A stretch of DNA of 64,000 bases from Tenacibaculum caenipelagi. Its GTDB lineage: Bacteria > Bacteroidota > Bacteroidia > Flavobacteriales > Flavobacteriaceae. The translations under genes and the position numbers were made by a program. Under the pieces are notes generated by a model. The model saw only the letters and a program-made list of their open reading frames with translations. It did no database searches and was not told where the DNA came from. Every line of letters starts with the position of its first letter. The stretch's first letter is position 1. Where the stretch lies: assembly GCF_004363005.1 (NCBI RefSeq), contig NZ_SNYH01000007.1:62001-126000 (forward strand). Reading direction: 5' to 3'. Below, one piece after another: positions 1 through 10,066 of the stretch.

Positions 1-652
1 TTCCATCAGTATTCGGTTTTTCAATAGCTACTTTCCATAATTTTCCATGTTTTGTACCTCTAGCTCTAATCTCTCCTCCTATTTCTACTATGTAATCATG
101 AATATTCTTTGCCTCAAAAAATCGTCCAATAACATCAACTCCATAGCCTTTAGCAAAAGCATTTACATTAAACTCTATGTTTTCACTTTCTCTATAAACT
201 TTCCTATCTTTTAAAACAACTTTATCGAATCCAACATGTTCCATCAAAGCCGAAATTTCTTCCGAAGTTAAATCTTTCTTTTCTTTTCCTGACCCGAAAC
301 CATAAGCATCAATCAACCTACCTATAGTCGGATCAAAATACCCATCTGTTTCTTTGTAAATTTTTTTAGCTTTTTCAAAAACTTCTACAAACATATCATC
401 AACAACTACCGTAGAATCTCCTTGGTTAATTTTTGAAATATCTGAAGTAGGCATATAAGTTGATAAAGACTTATTAACCAAATGATATAAACTATCAATT
501 GATTTTTGGTAATTAGTACTACTAACATAAGTAATATGATATGTGGTACCAAAAACACTTCCTTCTAATCTGGTTTCATTTTGTCTTTTTTCTTCCTTAC
601 AAGACATCAACAACAATAATGAAACTACTATAAACGTTATCCTTTTAATCAT
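1..652 (-). CDS. apbE: FAD:protein FMN transferase (ApbE), 3' part cut by window edge
   Basis: ApbE attaches FMN covalently to threonine residues of target proteins such as Na+-NQR subunits, on the outer face of the inner membrane. Reading the minus strand from the ATG at 652 gives 217 residues that stay open to the window edge; family members are usually about 330 residues, so roughly a third is missing. A lipoprotein signal ends at Cys18 (LLLLMSC). The FAD-binding motifs AKGYGVD (residues 167-173) and IGGEIRARG (191-199) are intact. In Flavobacteria apbE commonly follows the nqr operon, which may lie upstream of what is seen here, but that side is divergent in this window. The identification is firm; the C-terminus is unseen. 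Confidence 0.92.
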   Translation of the reverse strand, partial: MIKRITFIVVSLLLLMSCKEEKRQNETRLEGSVFGTTYHITYVSSTNYQKSIDSLYHLVNKSLSTYMPTSDISKINQGDSTVVVDDMFVEVFEKAKKIYKETDGYFDPTIGRLIDAYGFGSGKEKKDLTSEEISALMEHVGFDKVVLKDRKVYRESENIEFNVNAFAKGYGVDVIGRFFEAKNIHDYIVEIGGEIRARGTKHGKLWKVAIEKPNTDG

Positions 653-778
653 CTTAAAAATTTGATCACAAAAATAATGCATTCACACCTCATAAAAGAT
701 TGTTAATTCTCTTTTTTGTATATTCATTTTTATAAATTTGCTCAACTATTTAATAATTTTCTAAAAAATCAGAATAAA

Positions 779-1627
779 ATGAAAAAAATATTTTTATTCC
801 TTACCGCATCTCTTTTGTTAGCCTCTTGTGCTTCAACAAAAGAATTAGACGCTTTAAAAACTAAACATGAACAAACCAAAGAAGAGTTGTTAGCTGTAAA
901 AGCTAATTTAACGAAATGTTTGGTTGAAAAAGATAAATATCAAGATCAAGCATCTTCTTTAGAATCTAGAGTAGATGAATTAAGAAAAGACAAAGAAAAC
1001 ACTTTACAGCAAGTTGAAAACTTAACAGTATTAACTAAAGGAGCTAACGATAACATTAAGGAAACTTTATCTCAATTAAGTAAAAAAGACAAATACATCA
1101 ACAAAATTAGAGAAGCTGCCTCTAAAAAGGATTCATTAAACTTGGTCGTTGCCTTTCATTTAAAGAAGGAATTACAAGAAGGAATTGATGATGAAGATAT
1201 TGAAGTGAACGTTGAAAAAACAGTAGTTTTCATCTCAATTTCAGATAAATTATTATTCAAAAGCGGAAGCTACACTATTACTGACAAAGCATCTAAAGTA
1301 TTAGAAAAAGTTGCAACTGTTGTTAACGGACAACCTCAAATGGACGTTATGATAGAAGGACATACTGACAATACACCTGTGTCTGCTGGTTCTGCATTAA
1401 TAGACAACTGGGGATTAAGTGTATTACGTTCTACTGCTATTGTAAGACAATTACAAAACAACTACAACGTAGCTCCTGAAAGATTAATTGCTGCAGGAAG
1501 AAGTAGCTATGTACCATTAGTTGCAAACGATTCTCCTGCTAACAAAGCTAAAAACAGACGTACAAAAATTATTATCTTACCAAGATTAAATCAATTCTTT
1601 GATTTATTAGATCAAAAGGTAGAATAA
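779..1627 (+). CDS. OmpA-family lipoprotein with periplasmic coiled coil
   Basis: This is an envelope protein that probably tethers the outer membrane to peptidoglycan. I chose the ATG at 779 because it begins a clean lipoprotein signal (MKKIFLFLTASLLLASC, Cys17); an upstream in-frame ATG at 716 would add 21 residues that spoil the signal. Residues about 20-110 form a charged heptad-like coiled coil. The C-terminal part, about 150-275, is an OmpA domain with the EGHTDNTPV segment, the NWGLSVLRS helix and the NRRTKI motif that binds diaminopimelate. It resembles the coiled-coil OmpA proteins common in Bacteroidota. It stands alone and ends at a strong terminator. Confidence 0.9.
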   Translation: MKKIFLFLTASLLLASCASTKELDALKTKHEQTKEELLAVKANLTKCLVEKDKYQDQASSLESRVDELRKDKENTLQQVENLTVLTKGANDNIKETLSQLSKKDKYINKIREAASKKDSLNLVVAFHLKKELQEGIDDEDIEVNVEKTVVFISISDKLLFKSGSYTITDKASKVLEKVATVVNGQPQMDVMIEGHTDNTPVSAGSALIDNWGLSVLRSTAIVRQLQNNYNVAPERLIAAGRSSYVPLVANDSPANKAKNRRTKIIILPRLNQFFDLLDQKVE

Positions 1628-1650
1628 TTTTTAAAAGATTTTATAGTAAT

Positions 1651-1679
1651 AAAAAACGTGCTTCGAGCACGTTTTTTTA
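1651..1679 (+). terminator. Rho-independent terminator of the OmpA-like gene
   Basis: ACGTGCT and AGCACGT form a 7-bp stem around a TCG loop, flanked by an A-run before and seven T after. It sits 24 bases beyond the stop codon. Confidence 0.9.
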
Positions 1680-1729
1680 TTTTAAAAATCAGCTAAGTCA
1701 AGAAAACAAAAAATTAAACTAACACGCTA

Positions 1730-1760
1730 TTTGTCAATCAAATAATTAATTGTACATTTG
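1730..1760 (+). promoter_or_regulatory. Bacteroidota housekeeping promoter of rplM-rpsI
   Basis: TTTG at 1730-1733 and TACATTTG at 1753-1760 are separated by 19 bp, an exact match to the Bacteroidota -33/-7 consensus TTTG-N19-TAnnTTTG. The transcript would start near 1765, giving a leader of about 54 bases before rplM. Confidence 0.8.
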
Positions 1761-1818
1761 CAGACCTTTTTAAAGGATAAAAAATCATTATTAACAAACA
1801 AAAACTAATCGTGTAATT

Positions 1819-2274
1819 ATGAACACATTAAGTTACAAAACAGTATCAGCTAACAAAGCTACAGTTAACAAAGAGTGGGTTTTAGTTGATGCGGACGGGC
1901 AAACATTAGGTCGTCTAGCTTCTAAAGTTGCAAAACTTATTAGAGGTAAGTACAAGCCAAATTATACTCCTCACGTAGATTGTGGAGACAACGTTGTTAT
2001 TATCAACGCTGAAAAAATCAACTTAACTGGTAACAAGTGGGCTGACAAGTCTTACATCCGTCACACAGGTTATCCAGGAGGTCAAAGATCATTAACTGCT
2101 ACAGAAATGTTCGAAAAAGATCCTACAAGATTAATCGAAAAAGCAGTAAAAGGTATGTTACCTAAAAACAAATTAGGTAGTGCGTTATATAGAAACCTAT
2201 ATGTTTACGCAGGGACAGAGCATGGTCAAGAAGCTCAAAAACCTAAAACTATTAACCTTAACGATCTTAAATAA
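1819..2274 (+). CDS. rplM: Ribosomal protein L13
   Basis: Large-subunit protein L13, 151 residues, the normal length for Bacteroidota. The VDADGQTLGRLAS segment and the HTGYPGGQRS and KGMLPKNKLG segments are typical of the family. The gene begins with ATGAACACATTAAG and is followed after two bases by rpsI, the usual rplM-rpsI pair, so the two are surely co-transcribed from the promoter at 1730-1760. Confidence 0.98.
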   Translation: MNTLSYKTVSANKATVNKEWVLVDADGQTLGRLASKVAKLIRGKYKPNYTPHVDCGDNVVIINAEKINLTGNKWADKSYIRHTGYPGGQRSLTATEMFEKDPTRLIEKAVKGMLPKNKLGSALYRNLYVYAGTEHGQEAQKPKTINLNDLK

Positions 2275-2276
2275 TT

Positions 2277-2663
2277 ATGGAAACTGTACACAAAATAGGT
2301 AGAAGAAAAACAGCTGTTGCTCGTGTTTATGTTTCTCAAGGAAGTGGAAACATCACTATCAACAAAAGAGAGTTTAAAAACTATTTCACTACACCAACTT
2401 TACAATACAAAGTTCAACAACCTTTAATGTTAACTGAAAACTTAGAGGCTTATGATGTTAAAGTAAACGTATACGGTGGTGGTGTTACTGGTCAAGCTGA
2501 AGCTATTCGTTTAGCAATTACTAGAGCATTAGTAGCTATTAACGAAGAAAACAAAGCTGTATTAAAACCAGAAGGATTATTAACTCGTGATCCAAGAATG
2601 GTTGAACGTAAGAAATTCGGTCAGAAGAAAGCACGTAAGAAATTCCAGTTCTCTAAACGTTAA
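2277..2663 (+). CDS. rpsI: Ribosomal protein S9
   Basis: Small-subunit protein S9, 128 residues. The HKIGRRKTAVARV start, the YGGGVTGQAEAIR loop and the basic C-terminal tail ending in FQFSKR, which reaches the P-site tRNA, are all present. It is separated from rplM by two bases. The downstream gap to rpsB holds two hairpins rather than a terminator. Confidence 0.98.
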   Translation: METVHKIGRRKTAVARVYVSQGSGNITINKREFKNYFTTPTLQYKVQQPLMLTENLEAYDVKVNVYGGGVTGQAEAIRLAITRALVAINEENKAVLKPEGLLTRDPRMVERKKFGQKKARKKFQFSKR

Positions 2664-2674
2664 TCGTTTATTAG

Positions 2675-2747
2675 AACTGTTATTTATAAATCAATTTTTA
2701 ACAGTTTAGTATCTAAATACTTCAGACTTAATAACTACTGAAGTATT
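2675..2747 (+). promoter_or_regulatory. Structured leader in front of rpsB (two hairpins)
   Basis: Two consecutive perfect inverted repeats lie in the rpsI-rpsB gap: AACTGTTA (2675-2682) with TAACAGTT (2699-2706), and AATACTTCAG (2716-2725) with CTGAAGTATT (2738-2747, 10 bp, 12-base loop). Neither has a following T-run, so they do not look like terminators. A leader that binds S2 for autogenous control is a reasonable inference but unproven. Confidence 0.5.
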
Positions 2748-2778
2748 GCGAAAACAGAACGTAAACACATTTATTAAA

Positions 2779-3522
2779 ATGGCAAACATTCAAGAATTAT
2801 TAGAAAGTGGTGTTCACTTCGGACACTTAACTAGAAAGTGGAACCCAAACATGGCTCCATACATCTATACAGAGCGTAATGGTGTTCACATCATCGATTT
2901 GTATAAAACTTCAGCTAAAATTGACGAAGCTTCTGCTGCGTTACAAAAGATAGCTAACTCAGGACGTAAAATCTTATTCGTTGCAACTAAAAAGCAAGCT
3001 AAAGATATCGTTGCTGAAAAAGCAAAAGCTGTAAACATGCCTTACATTACTGAGCGTTGGCCAGGTGGTATGTTAACAAACTTTGTTACTATTCGTAAAG
3101 CTGTAAAGAAAATGGCTTCTATTGATAGAATGAAGACTGATGGTTCTTTCGACGCTTTATCAAAAAGAGAAAAATTACAAATCAACCGTCAACGTGAAAA
3201 ATTAGAAAAGAACTTAGGTTCAATTTCTGATATGACTCGTTTACCAGGAGCTTTATTTGTAATTGACGTAAAGAAAGAGCACATTGCTGTTGCTGAAGCA
3301 CAAAAATTAAACATTCCAATCTTCGCAATGGTTGATACAAACTCTGATCCAAGACCAATCGATTTTGTAATTCCTGCAAACGATGATGCTTCTAAATCTA
3401 TCGATAAAGTATTATCATATATTACAGATGCAATTGCTGAAGGCTTAACTGAAAGAAAAGCTGACAAAGAAAAAGCTAAAGCTGAAAAAACAGCTGACGC
3501 TCCAGCATCTGAGGAAGCTTAA
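2779..3522 (+). CDS. rpsB: Ribosomal protein S2
   Basis: Small-subunit protein S2, 247 residues from the ATG at 2779. That start gives the family N-terminus MANIQELLESGVHFGH; the longer in-frame start at 2746 lies inside a leader hairpin and adds 11 unrelated residues. The segments RKWNPNMAPYIYTERNG, ERWPGGMLTNF and ALFVIDVKKEHIAV are characteristic. The acidic and lysine-rich tail is typical of Bacteroidota S2. It is followed by a strong stem-loop and then tsf, the conserved rpsB-tsf order. Confidence 0.97.
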   Translation: MANIQELLESGVHFGHLTRKWNPNMAPYIYTERNGVHIIDLYKTSAKIDEASAALQKIANSGRKILFVATKKQAKDIVAEKAKAVNMPYITERWPGGMLTNFVTIRKAVKKMASIDRMKTDGSFDALSKREKLQINRQREKLEKNLGSISDMTRLPGALFVIDVKKEHIAVAEAQKLNIPIFAMVDTNSDPRPIDFVIPANDDASKSIDKVLSYITDAIAEGLTERKADKEKAKAEKTADAPASEEA

Positions 3523-3530
3523 TAATTTTT

Positions 3531-3569
3531 AATTTAAAGGTTTCATTACATTGAAACCTTTAAATTTTT
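3531..3569 (+). terminator. Terminator or attenuator between rpsB and tsf
   Basis: A perfect 15-bp stem, AATTTAAAGGTTTCA (3531-3545) with TGAAACCTTTAAATT (3552-3566), with a 6-base loop and ending in a T-run. It could partly terminate transcription and lower tsf relative to rpsB. Confidence 0.7.
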
Positions 3570-3612
3570 ATACCTTACAACAATTAATTACAATTAAAAA
3601 ATAACGATAGAA

Positions 3613-4581
3613 ATGTCAGTAAAAATTAGCGCTGCAGACGTAAAGAAATTAAGAGAAACTACCGGAGCTGGTATGATGGATTGTAAAAAAGCATTAGTAG
3701 AAGCAGAAGGTGACTTTGATAAAGCTATTGAAATTTTACGTAAAAAAGGACAAAAGATTGCTGCTAAAAGAGCAGATCGTGAGTCTACTGAAGGTGTAGC
3801 AATTACTAAAATTAGCGATGACAACACTTATGGTGTTGCTATCGTACTAGCATGTGAAACAGATTTCGTAGCTAAGAATGATTCATTCAAAGAATTAGCA
3901 CAAGAATTTGTTGATATCGCTTTTAACCATAATACAAAAGAGGAGTTCTTAGCTGCTGATTTTGGAGGAATGACTGTTGCTGAGAAATTAATTGAGCAAA
4001 CAGGAGTTATTGGTGAAAAAATCGATATTACTTCTTTCGAAAAAATCGAAGCACCATATGTAGGAGCTTATACTCACGTTGGTAAAATTGCTGCAATGGT
4101 AGGTTTAACTGCTGCTGTAGATAACGCTGCTGAGTTAACTAAAGACTTAGCTATGCAAGCCGCTTCAATGGGAGCTGTTTCATTATCATACAAAGATTTT
4201 GATCCTGCTTATGTAGCTTCTGAAACTGAAGCTAGAATCGCTGCAATTATTAAAGACAACGAAGAGTTAGCTCGTTTAGGTAAAACGTTAAAGAACGTAC
4301 CTCAATTCGTATCTAGATTACAGTTAACTGATGAAGCTATGGCTGAAGCTGAAAAAGAAGCTAAAGAGCAATTAAAAGCTGAAGGTAAACCAGAGCAAAT
4401 TTGGGACAAAATCTTACCAGGTAAAATTGAAAGATTTATCTCTGACAATACAACTTTAGATCAAGAACAATGTTTATTAGATCAAAAGTTTATTAAAGAC
4501 GAAAAGAAAACTGTTGCAGAATATGTTTCTTCTTACGGTGATGTTGAAGTTAAAAACTTCGTAAGAGTTACTTTAGGATAA
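3613..4581 (+). CDS. tsf: Elongation factor Ts
   Basis: EF-Ts is the guanine-nucleotide exchange factor for EF-Tu. The 322 residues match the long form seen in Bacteroidota. The N-terminal UBA-like part carries VKKLRETTGAGMMDCKKAL, followed by the core with ACETDFVAKN, the segment that contacts the EF-Tu nucleotide site. The gene follows rpsB and ends just before a strong terminator. Confidence 0.97.
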   Translation: MSVKISAADVKKLRETTGAGMMDCKKALVEAEGDFDKAIEILRKKGQKIAAKRADRESTEGVAITKISDDNTYGVAIVLACETDFVAKNDSFKELAQEFVDIAFNHNTKEEFLAADFGGMTVAEKLIEQTGVIGEKIDITSFEKIEAPYVGAYTHVGKIAAMVGLTAAVDNAAELTKDLAMQAASMGAVSLSYKDFDPAYVASETEARIAAIIKDNEELARLGKTLKNVPQFVSRLQLTDEAMAEAEKEAKEQLKAEGKPEQIWDKILPGKIERFISDNTTLDQEQCLLDQKFIKDEKKTVAEYVSSYGDVEVKNFVRVTLG

Positions 4582-4600
4582 TTCTCAACAATCATATTAT

Positions 4601-5406
<806 letters not shown>

Positions 5407-5447
5407 ATCGAAATTACCCTCTATTGAGGTTTATAAATACGAACAAA

Positions 5448-6002
5448 ATGACTGAAGAAATTGATTTTATTTTAGATTCGGCCAAAGAGGCAATGAATAG
5501 TGCTATAGAGCATTTAGTAAAAGAATTGCGAAGCATTAGAGCTGGTAAAGCATCTCCAGCCATGTTAGCGAATGTTCAAGTAGACTACTACGGTTCTGCT
5601 ACCCCTTTAGGGCAAGTAGCAAACGTAAACACTCCAGATGCAAGAACAATTTCGATTCAACCTTGGGAAAAAAACATGTTGCAAGAAATAGAAAAAGCAA
5701 TTATGCTTGCTAATTTAGGTTTTAACCCAATGAATAATGGTGAAAATATCATCATCAATGTTCCACCATTAACTGAAGAACGTCGTAAAGATTTAGCTAA
5801 ACAAGCAAAAGCGGAAGCTGAACATGCAAAAGTTGGAGTTCGTAATGCTCGTAAAGATGCTAACAACGAAATTAAAAAATTAGATGTTTCTGATGACATG
5901 AAAAAGAGCGCAGAAACTGAAATACAAAGTTTAACTGATCAATACGTTAAAGAAATTGACGATAAATTAGTCGTAAAAGAAAAAGAAATTATGACCGTAT
6001 AA
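5448..6002 (+). CDS. frr: Ribosome recycling factor
   Basis: Splits post-termination ribosomes together with EF-G. It is 184 residues from the ATG at 5448; an upstream TTG at 5424 in the same frame is unlikely to be used. The segments HLVKELRSIRAGKASPAML, QPWEKNMLQEIEKAI and LTEERRKDLAKQAK are diagnostic. It is the last gene of the pyrH-frr unit and is followed by a terminator. Confidence 0.97.
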   Translation: MTEEIDFILDSAKEAMNSAIEHLVKELRSIRAGKASPAMLANVQVDYYGSATPLGQVANVNTPDARTISIQPWEKNMLQEIEKAIMLANLGFNPMNNGENIIINVPPLTEERRKDLAKQAKAEAEHAKVGVRNARKDANNEIKKLDVSDDMKKSAETEIQSLTDQYVKEIDDKLVVKEKEIMTV

Positions 6003-6023
6003 TTTTCTTTGAAAAATAGTTTT

Positions 6024-6054
6024 AAAAAGAGTGTTTTTGACACTCTTTTTTTTT
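6024..6054 (+). terminator. Rho-independent terminator of frr
   Basis: GAGTGT (6029-6034) pairs with ACACTC (6040-6045), extended by A-T pairs, and is followed by nine or more T. Confidence 0.9.
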
Positions 6055-6076
6055 CGTTTAATTGTTTCATTTAGCA

Positions 6077-6084
6077 TAACTTTG
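6077..6084 (+). promoter_or_regulatory. -7 element before the MMPL-type exporter
   Basis: TAACTTTG matches TAnnTTTG and ends 15 bases before the ATG at 6100. No matching -33 TTTG is visible. Confidence 0.45.
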
Positions 6085-6099
6085 CTAAAAATTTTTTGA

Positions 6100-8463
6100 A
6101 TGACTTTTTGGACTAAAATCGCAGGATTTATATTGCGAAATCGTTATCTAGTTTTAATTACCATAGCTATCATTACAGGACTTTTAGTCACTCAAATGAA
6201 ATATATGCGCTTCTCATATACAGAAGCAAATTTACTCCCTACCGATCACGAAGCTAATATTCAATACAACAAATTTTTAGAAATTTTTGGTGAAGAAGGT
6301 AACCTAATTATTTTAGGGGTTAAAGACTCTACTGTTTTTACTCCAGCTAAATTTAATGCATGGAACAAGCTTGTAAAAGATTTAGACAGTTTATCTCAAG
6401 TAGATTTTACAATTTCTATTGCCAATGTACAACAATTAAAAGCAGATAGAAAGCAACGTAAATTTATTGTTGAACCGTTGTTTAAAAGCGCTCCTAAAAC
6501 AAATAAAGAGGTAGATAGTATTAAAAAACAGCTCTTTGAAAAACTTCCTTTTTACGAAAACCTGTTATACAACGACCAAGGTACTTTGCAAACTGCTATT
6601 TACCTTAATAAAGATATTGTAAACACTCCTGCTCGTAGAGATTTCATTACCGATGTTTTAATTCCTACAGTTAATACTTTTGAAAAGCAACATCAATTAG
6701 ATATTCGTGTATCAGGAATGCCATACATACGAACCGTGAATTCTCAAAACATTATTGATGAAATGGAAATATTTGTTGTTGGAGCATTGCTTATTACAGC
6801 CATTATATTTTTCTTCTTTTTTCGTTCGTTTAGGGCTACTTTTATTACTCTTTTGGTAGTAGGAATTGGAGTTATTTGGGCCTTTGGTTTTATTGGTCTT
6901 TTCCGTTATGAAATTACTGTTTTATCAGCCTTAATTCCTCCATTAATTATCGTTATTGGAGTTCCTAATGCAGTATTTCTAATCAACAAATACCAGCAAG
7001 AAGTAAAAAAACATGGTAATCAAGCCAAGTCATTGCAACGTGTAATTTCAAAAGTTGGGAATGCTACCTTAATGACTAATATTACAACCGCATCTGGTTT
7101 TGCCACATTTGTTTTTGTAAAAAGTCAGCTATTACGTGAATTTGGAATACTAGCTTCTGTAAACATTGTTAGTATATTCATTTTAGCTTTATTAATCATT
7201 CCAATTATATACAGCTTCATGCCGCTTCCTGAGAAAAAACATTTAAACCATTTAGAGAAAAAATGGATGGAAAATGTGGTAAATTGGATGGAACGTATGG
7301 TGAAAAAACAACGAATTGGCATTTATATTACTACAGTTGTTATTATCATCTTTAGTATGATTGGGTTATATCAAATTAAAGTATCTGGAAGTTTGATTGA
7401 AGACATGCCAAAAAGCAAACAGTTTTATAAAGACATTAAGTTTTTTGAGTACGAGTTTGGAGGTATAATGCCTTTAGAAATTTTAATTGACACCAAAAAA
7501 GATAAAGGTGTAATGAAACTTTCTACGTTAAAAAGAATGGAAAAGTTGAATGAAACAATTGAAACTTTTCCAGAATTATCTAAACCTATATCTATTACCA
7601 ATTTAGTAAAATACTCAAAACAGGCTTACTATAACGGAAACCCAAAATACTACCAACTACCAACTAGCCAAGAAAAGGGATACATTTTTGCATATACCAA
7701 AAATTCTAGTAGTAATTCAGGCATGCTTAAAAACTTTGTAGATAGTACTGGACGTTATGCTCGTATTACAACTTTTATGAAAGACATTGGCACTGATAAA
7801 ATGGATATTATTCAAGATAGACTACAAGCCGTAATTAAAAAGCAATTTCCAGACGACCAATATGAAATTTCGATGACTGGTAAAGCTTTAGTTTTTCTTA
7901 AAGGAACAAACTATCTGATAAAAAACCTAGTTATTTCATTATCACTAGCAATTATACTAATTTCTATTTTCATGGCGTGGATGTTCCGCTCACCACAAAT
8001 GATTTTAATTTCGTTAGTTCCTAACATGCTTCCTTTGTTAATAACAGCTGGATTAATGGGATATTTAAGCATTCCTATAAAACCATCAACTATATTAGTA
8101 TTTAGTATCGCTTTTGGTATTTCTGTAGATGACACTATTCACTTTTTAGCAAAATATCGTCAAGAATTACTAGCTAATAACTGGAAAATAAAACCCGCAG
8201 TATATTCTGCATTAAAGGAAACAGGTGTGAGCATGTTTTACACTTCTATTGTACTTTTCTTTGGTTTTTTAGTCTTTACCATTTCTAGTTTTGGTGGTAC
8301 TATTGCTTTAGGAGGTTTGGTTTCAATAACTTTATTATTAGCTATGGTTTCTAATCTGCTATTATTGCCTTCTCTTCTTCTTTCTTTTGAAAAAAGAATC
8401 GCTAATAAAAATGTTTTAAAAGAAACTAAATTTAAAATTTTGCCTCCTAAAGAAGATAAGTAA
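6100..8463 (+). CDS. RND superfamily (MMPL-type) exporter
   Basis: A 787-residue inner-membrane protein with the duplicated layout of MMPL/SSD transporters: one transmembrane helix at about residues 12-30, a large periplasmic loop, a block of five helices (about 225-370), then a second loop and a second five-helix block (about 630-770). The repeated FGISVDDTIHFLAKY segment, with paired aspartates in the second half, is the likely proton-relay site. Relatives export lipids such as hopanoids, but no substrate can be read from the sequence. It stands alone between frr and asnS. Confidence 0.85.
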   Translation: MTFWTKIAGFILRNRYLVLITIAIITGLLVTQMKYMRFSYTEANLLPTDHEANIQYNKFLEIFGEEGNLIILGVKDSTVFTPAKFNAWNKLVKDLDSLSQVDFTISIANVQQLKADRKQRKFIVEPLFKSAPKTNKEVDSIKKQLFEKLPFYENLLYNDQGTLQTAIYLNKDIVNTPARRDFITDVLIPTVNTFEKQHQLDIRVSGMPYIRTVNSQNIIDEMEIFVVGALLITAIIFFFFFRSFRATFITLLVVGIGVIWAFGFIGLFRYEITVLSALIPPLIIVIGVPNAVFLINKYQQEVKKHGNQAKSLQRVISKVGNATLMTNITTASGFATFVFVKSQLLREFGILASVNIVSIFILALLIIPIIYSFMPLPEKKHLNHLEKKWMENVVNWMERMVKKQRIGIYITTVVIIIFSMIGLYQIKVSGSLIEDMPKSKQFYKDIKFFEYEFGGIMPLEILIDTKKDKGVMKLSTLKRMEKLNETIETFPELSKPISITNLVKYSKQAYYNGNPKYYQLPTSQEKGYIFAYTKNSSSNSGMLKNFVDSTGRYARITTFMKDIGTDKMDIIQDRLQAVIKKQFPDDQYEISMTGKALVFLKGTNYLIKNLVISLSLAIILISIFMAWMFRSPQMILISLVPNMLPLLITAGLMGYLSIPIKPSTILVFSIAFGISVDDTIHFLAKYRQELLANNWKIKPAVYSALKETGVSMFYTSIVLFFGFLVFTISSFGGTIALGGLVSITLLLAMVSNLLLLPSLLLSFEKRIANKNVLKETKFKILPPKEDK

Positions 8464-8515
8464 AACTTTGCCTGCTTTTTGTAGTTCATCATTGCACAAT
8501 TAATAGCAAAAAAAG

Positions 8516-8523
8516 TATCTTTG
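8516..8523 (+). promoter_or_regulatory. -7 element of asnS
   Basis: TATCTTTG matches TAnnTTTG and ends 26 bases before the asnS start. An upstream ATTG at 8491-8494 could act as a weak -33 with 21-bp spacing. Confidence 0.55.
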
Positions 8524-8549
8524 CGTGTTTTAATTGAAGATATTAAGAA

Positions 8550-9983
8550 ATGAACAGAAGTAGCATTAAAGAATTATTACAATCGGATAAATTTTTACAT
8601 GAAGTACACGTAAAAGGATGGGTAAGAACTTTTAGAAGCAATCGTTTTATTGCTCTAAACGATGGTTCTACCATTAATAATATTCAATGTGTTGTAGATT
8701 TTGAAAATACCGATGAAGCTTTATTAAAAAGAATAACTACTGGAGCTGCTGTAAGTATAAATGGTACTTTAATTGAAAGTCAAGGTAAAGGACAAACAGT
8801 AGAAATTAAAGTAACTAACTTAGAAATTTTAGGAGATTCAAATCCTGACGAATATCCTATTCAACCAAGAAAACACGGATTTGAATTTTTAAGAAGGAAT
8901 GCACATTTACGTGTAAGAACCAATACTTTTAGCGCTGTAATGCGTTTGCGTTCTGCGTTATCATTTGCAGTACATCAGTATTTCCAACAAAATGGATTTT
9001 ACTATGTAAACACTCCTATCATTACTGGTTCTGATGCCGAAGGTGCGGGTGAAATGTTTAAGGTTACAAACTTTGAAGCTAACAAAGCTCCCTTAAATGA
9101 AGAGGGTGAAATAGATTATACTAAAGATTTCTTCGGTAAAGAAACTAATTTAACGGTTTCTGGGCAATTAGAAGCTGAAACCTATGCAATGGCATTAGGT
9201 AAAGTGTATACTTTCGGACCTACTTTTAGAGCTGAAAACTCTAACACTACACGTCACTTAGCAGAGTTTTGGATGATTGAGCCAGAAGTAGCTTTTAATG
9301 ATTTAGATGCTAACATGGATCTTTCTGAAGACTTTATCAAGTATGTCTTACAATACGTATTAGATAACTGCCAAGACGATTTAGCCTTTTTAGACAATCG
9401 TTTAGCTCAAGAGGAAAAAACGAAGCCTCAAGCAGAACGTAGCGAAATGGGACTAATTGAAAAGTTACGATTTGTAGTAGACAATAATTTTAAACGTGTA
9501 AGTTATACTGAAGCTATTGAAATTTTACGCAATTCTAAGCCAAATAAAAAGAAAAAATTCCAATTCCCAGTTAACGAATGGGGAGTAGATTTACAATCTG
9601 AACACGAGCGTTATTTAGTTGAAAAACACTTCAAGTGCCCAGTAATTTTATTTGATTATCCAGCCAATATTAAAGCGTTCTATATGCGTTTAAATGAAGA
9701 CGGAAAAACCGTTCGTGCTATGGATGTATTATTCCCTGGGATTGGTGAAATGGTTGGTGGATCACAAAGAGAAGAACGTTTAGACGTTTTAAAAGAAAAA
9801 ATGGCTGAACTAAACATTCCAGAAGAAGAATTATGGTGGTATTTAGACACTCGTAAATTTGGTACTGCTGTACACTCTGGTTTTGGTTTAGGGTTTGAAC
9901 GTTTAGTTTTATTTACTACAGGAATGAGTAACATTCGCGACGTTATTCCTTTCCCTAGAACACCACAAAACGCTGAGTTTTAA
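8550..9983 (+). CDS. asnS: Asparaginyl-tRNA synthetase
   Basis: Charges tRNA-Asn with asparagine; class II synthetase of the aspartate group. Length is 477 residues. An N-terminal OB-fold (about 15-105, with [20 protein letters not shown]) precedes the catalytic domain. Motif 2 is seen as [16 protein letters not shown] and motif 3 as [10 protein letters not shown] near the end. Bacteroidota AsnRS carry the insert after [13 protein letters not shown] as here. Its presence suggests direct Asn charging rather than the GatCAB route for this tRNA. It ends at a terminator shared with the start region of rpoN. Confidence 0.97.
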   Translation: MNRSSIKELLQSDKFLHEVHVKGWVRTFRSNRFIALNDGSTINNIQCVVDFENTDEALLKRITTGAAVSINGTLIESQGKGQTVEIKVTNLEILGDSNPDEYPIQPRKHGFEFLRRNAHLRVRTNTFSAVMRLRSALSFAVHQYFQQNGFYYVNTPIITGSDAEGAGEMFKVTNFEANKAPLNEEGEIDYTKDFFGKETNLTVSGQLEAETYAMALGKVYTFGPTFRAENSNTTRHLAEFWMIEPEVAFNDLDANMDLSEDFIKYVLQYVLDNCQDDLAFLDNRLAQEEKTKPQAERSEMGLIEKLRFVVDNNFKRVSYTEAIEILRNSKPNKKKKFQFPVNEWGVDLQSEHERYLVEKHFKCPVILFDYPANIKAFYMRLNEDGKTVRAMDVLFPGIGEMVGGSQREERLDVLKEKMAELNIPEEELWWYLDTRKFGTAVHSGFGLGFERLVLFTTGMSNIRDVIPFPRTPQNAEF

Positions 9984-10009
9984 AAAAATCATAAAACTTA
10001 TAAATAACT

Positions 10010-10042
10010 ATCGTCATTCCTTAATGAATGGCGATTTTTTTT
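10010..10042 (+). terminator. Terminator of asnS
   Basis: ATCGTCATTC (10010-10019) pairs with GAATGGCGAT (10026-10035) with a single T-G wobble, followed by eight T. Confidence 0.85.
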
Positions 10043-10053
10043 GTCCTATTTCA

Positions 10054-10061
10054 TATCTTTG
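10054..10061 (+). promoter_or_regulatory. -7 element directly in front of rpoN
   Basis: TATCTTTG matches TAnnTTTG and ends only five bases before the rpoN ATG. If used, the mRNA would have almost no leader. There is no TTTG at the normal -33 distance, so the call is tentative. Confidence 0.45.
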
Positions 10062-10066
10062 TACAT

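Noticed and set aside
3182..3467. Open frames on the minus strand inside rpsB, and similar shadows inside other genes
   Set aside because: They lie wholly within well-identified genes, have no recognisable domains and result from codon bias.
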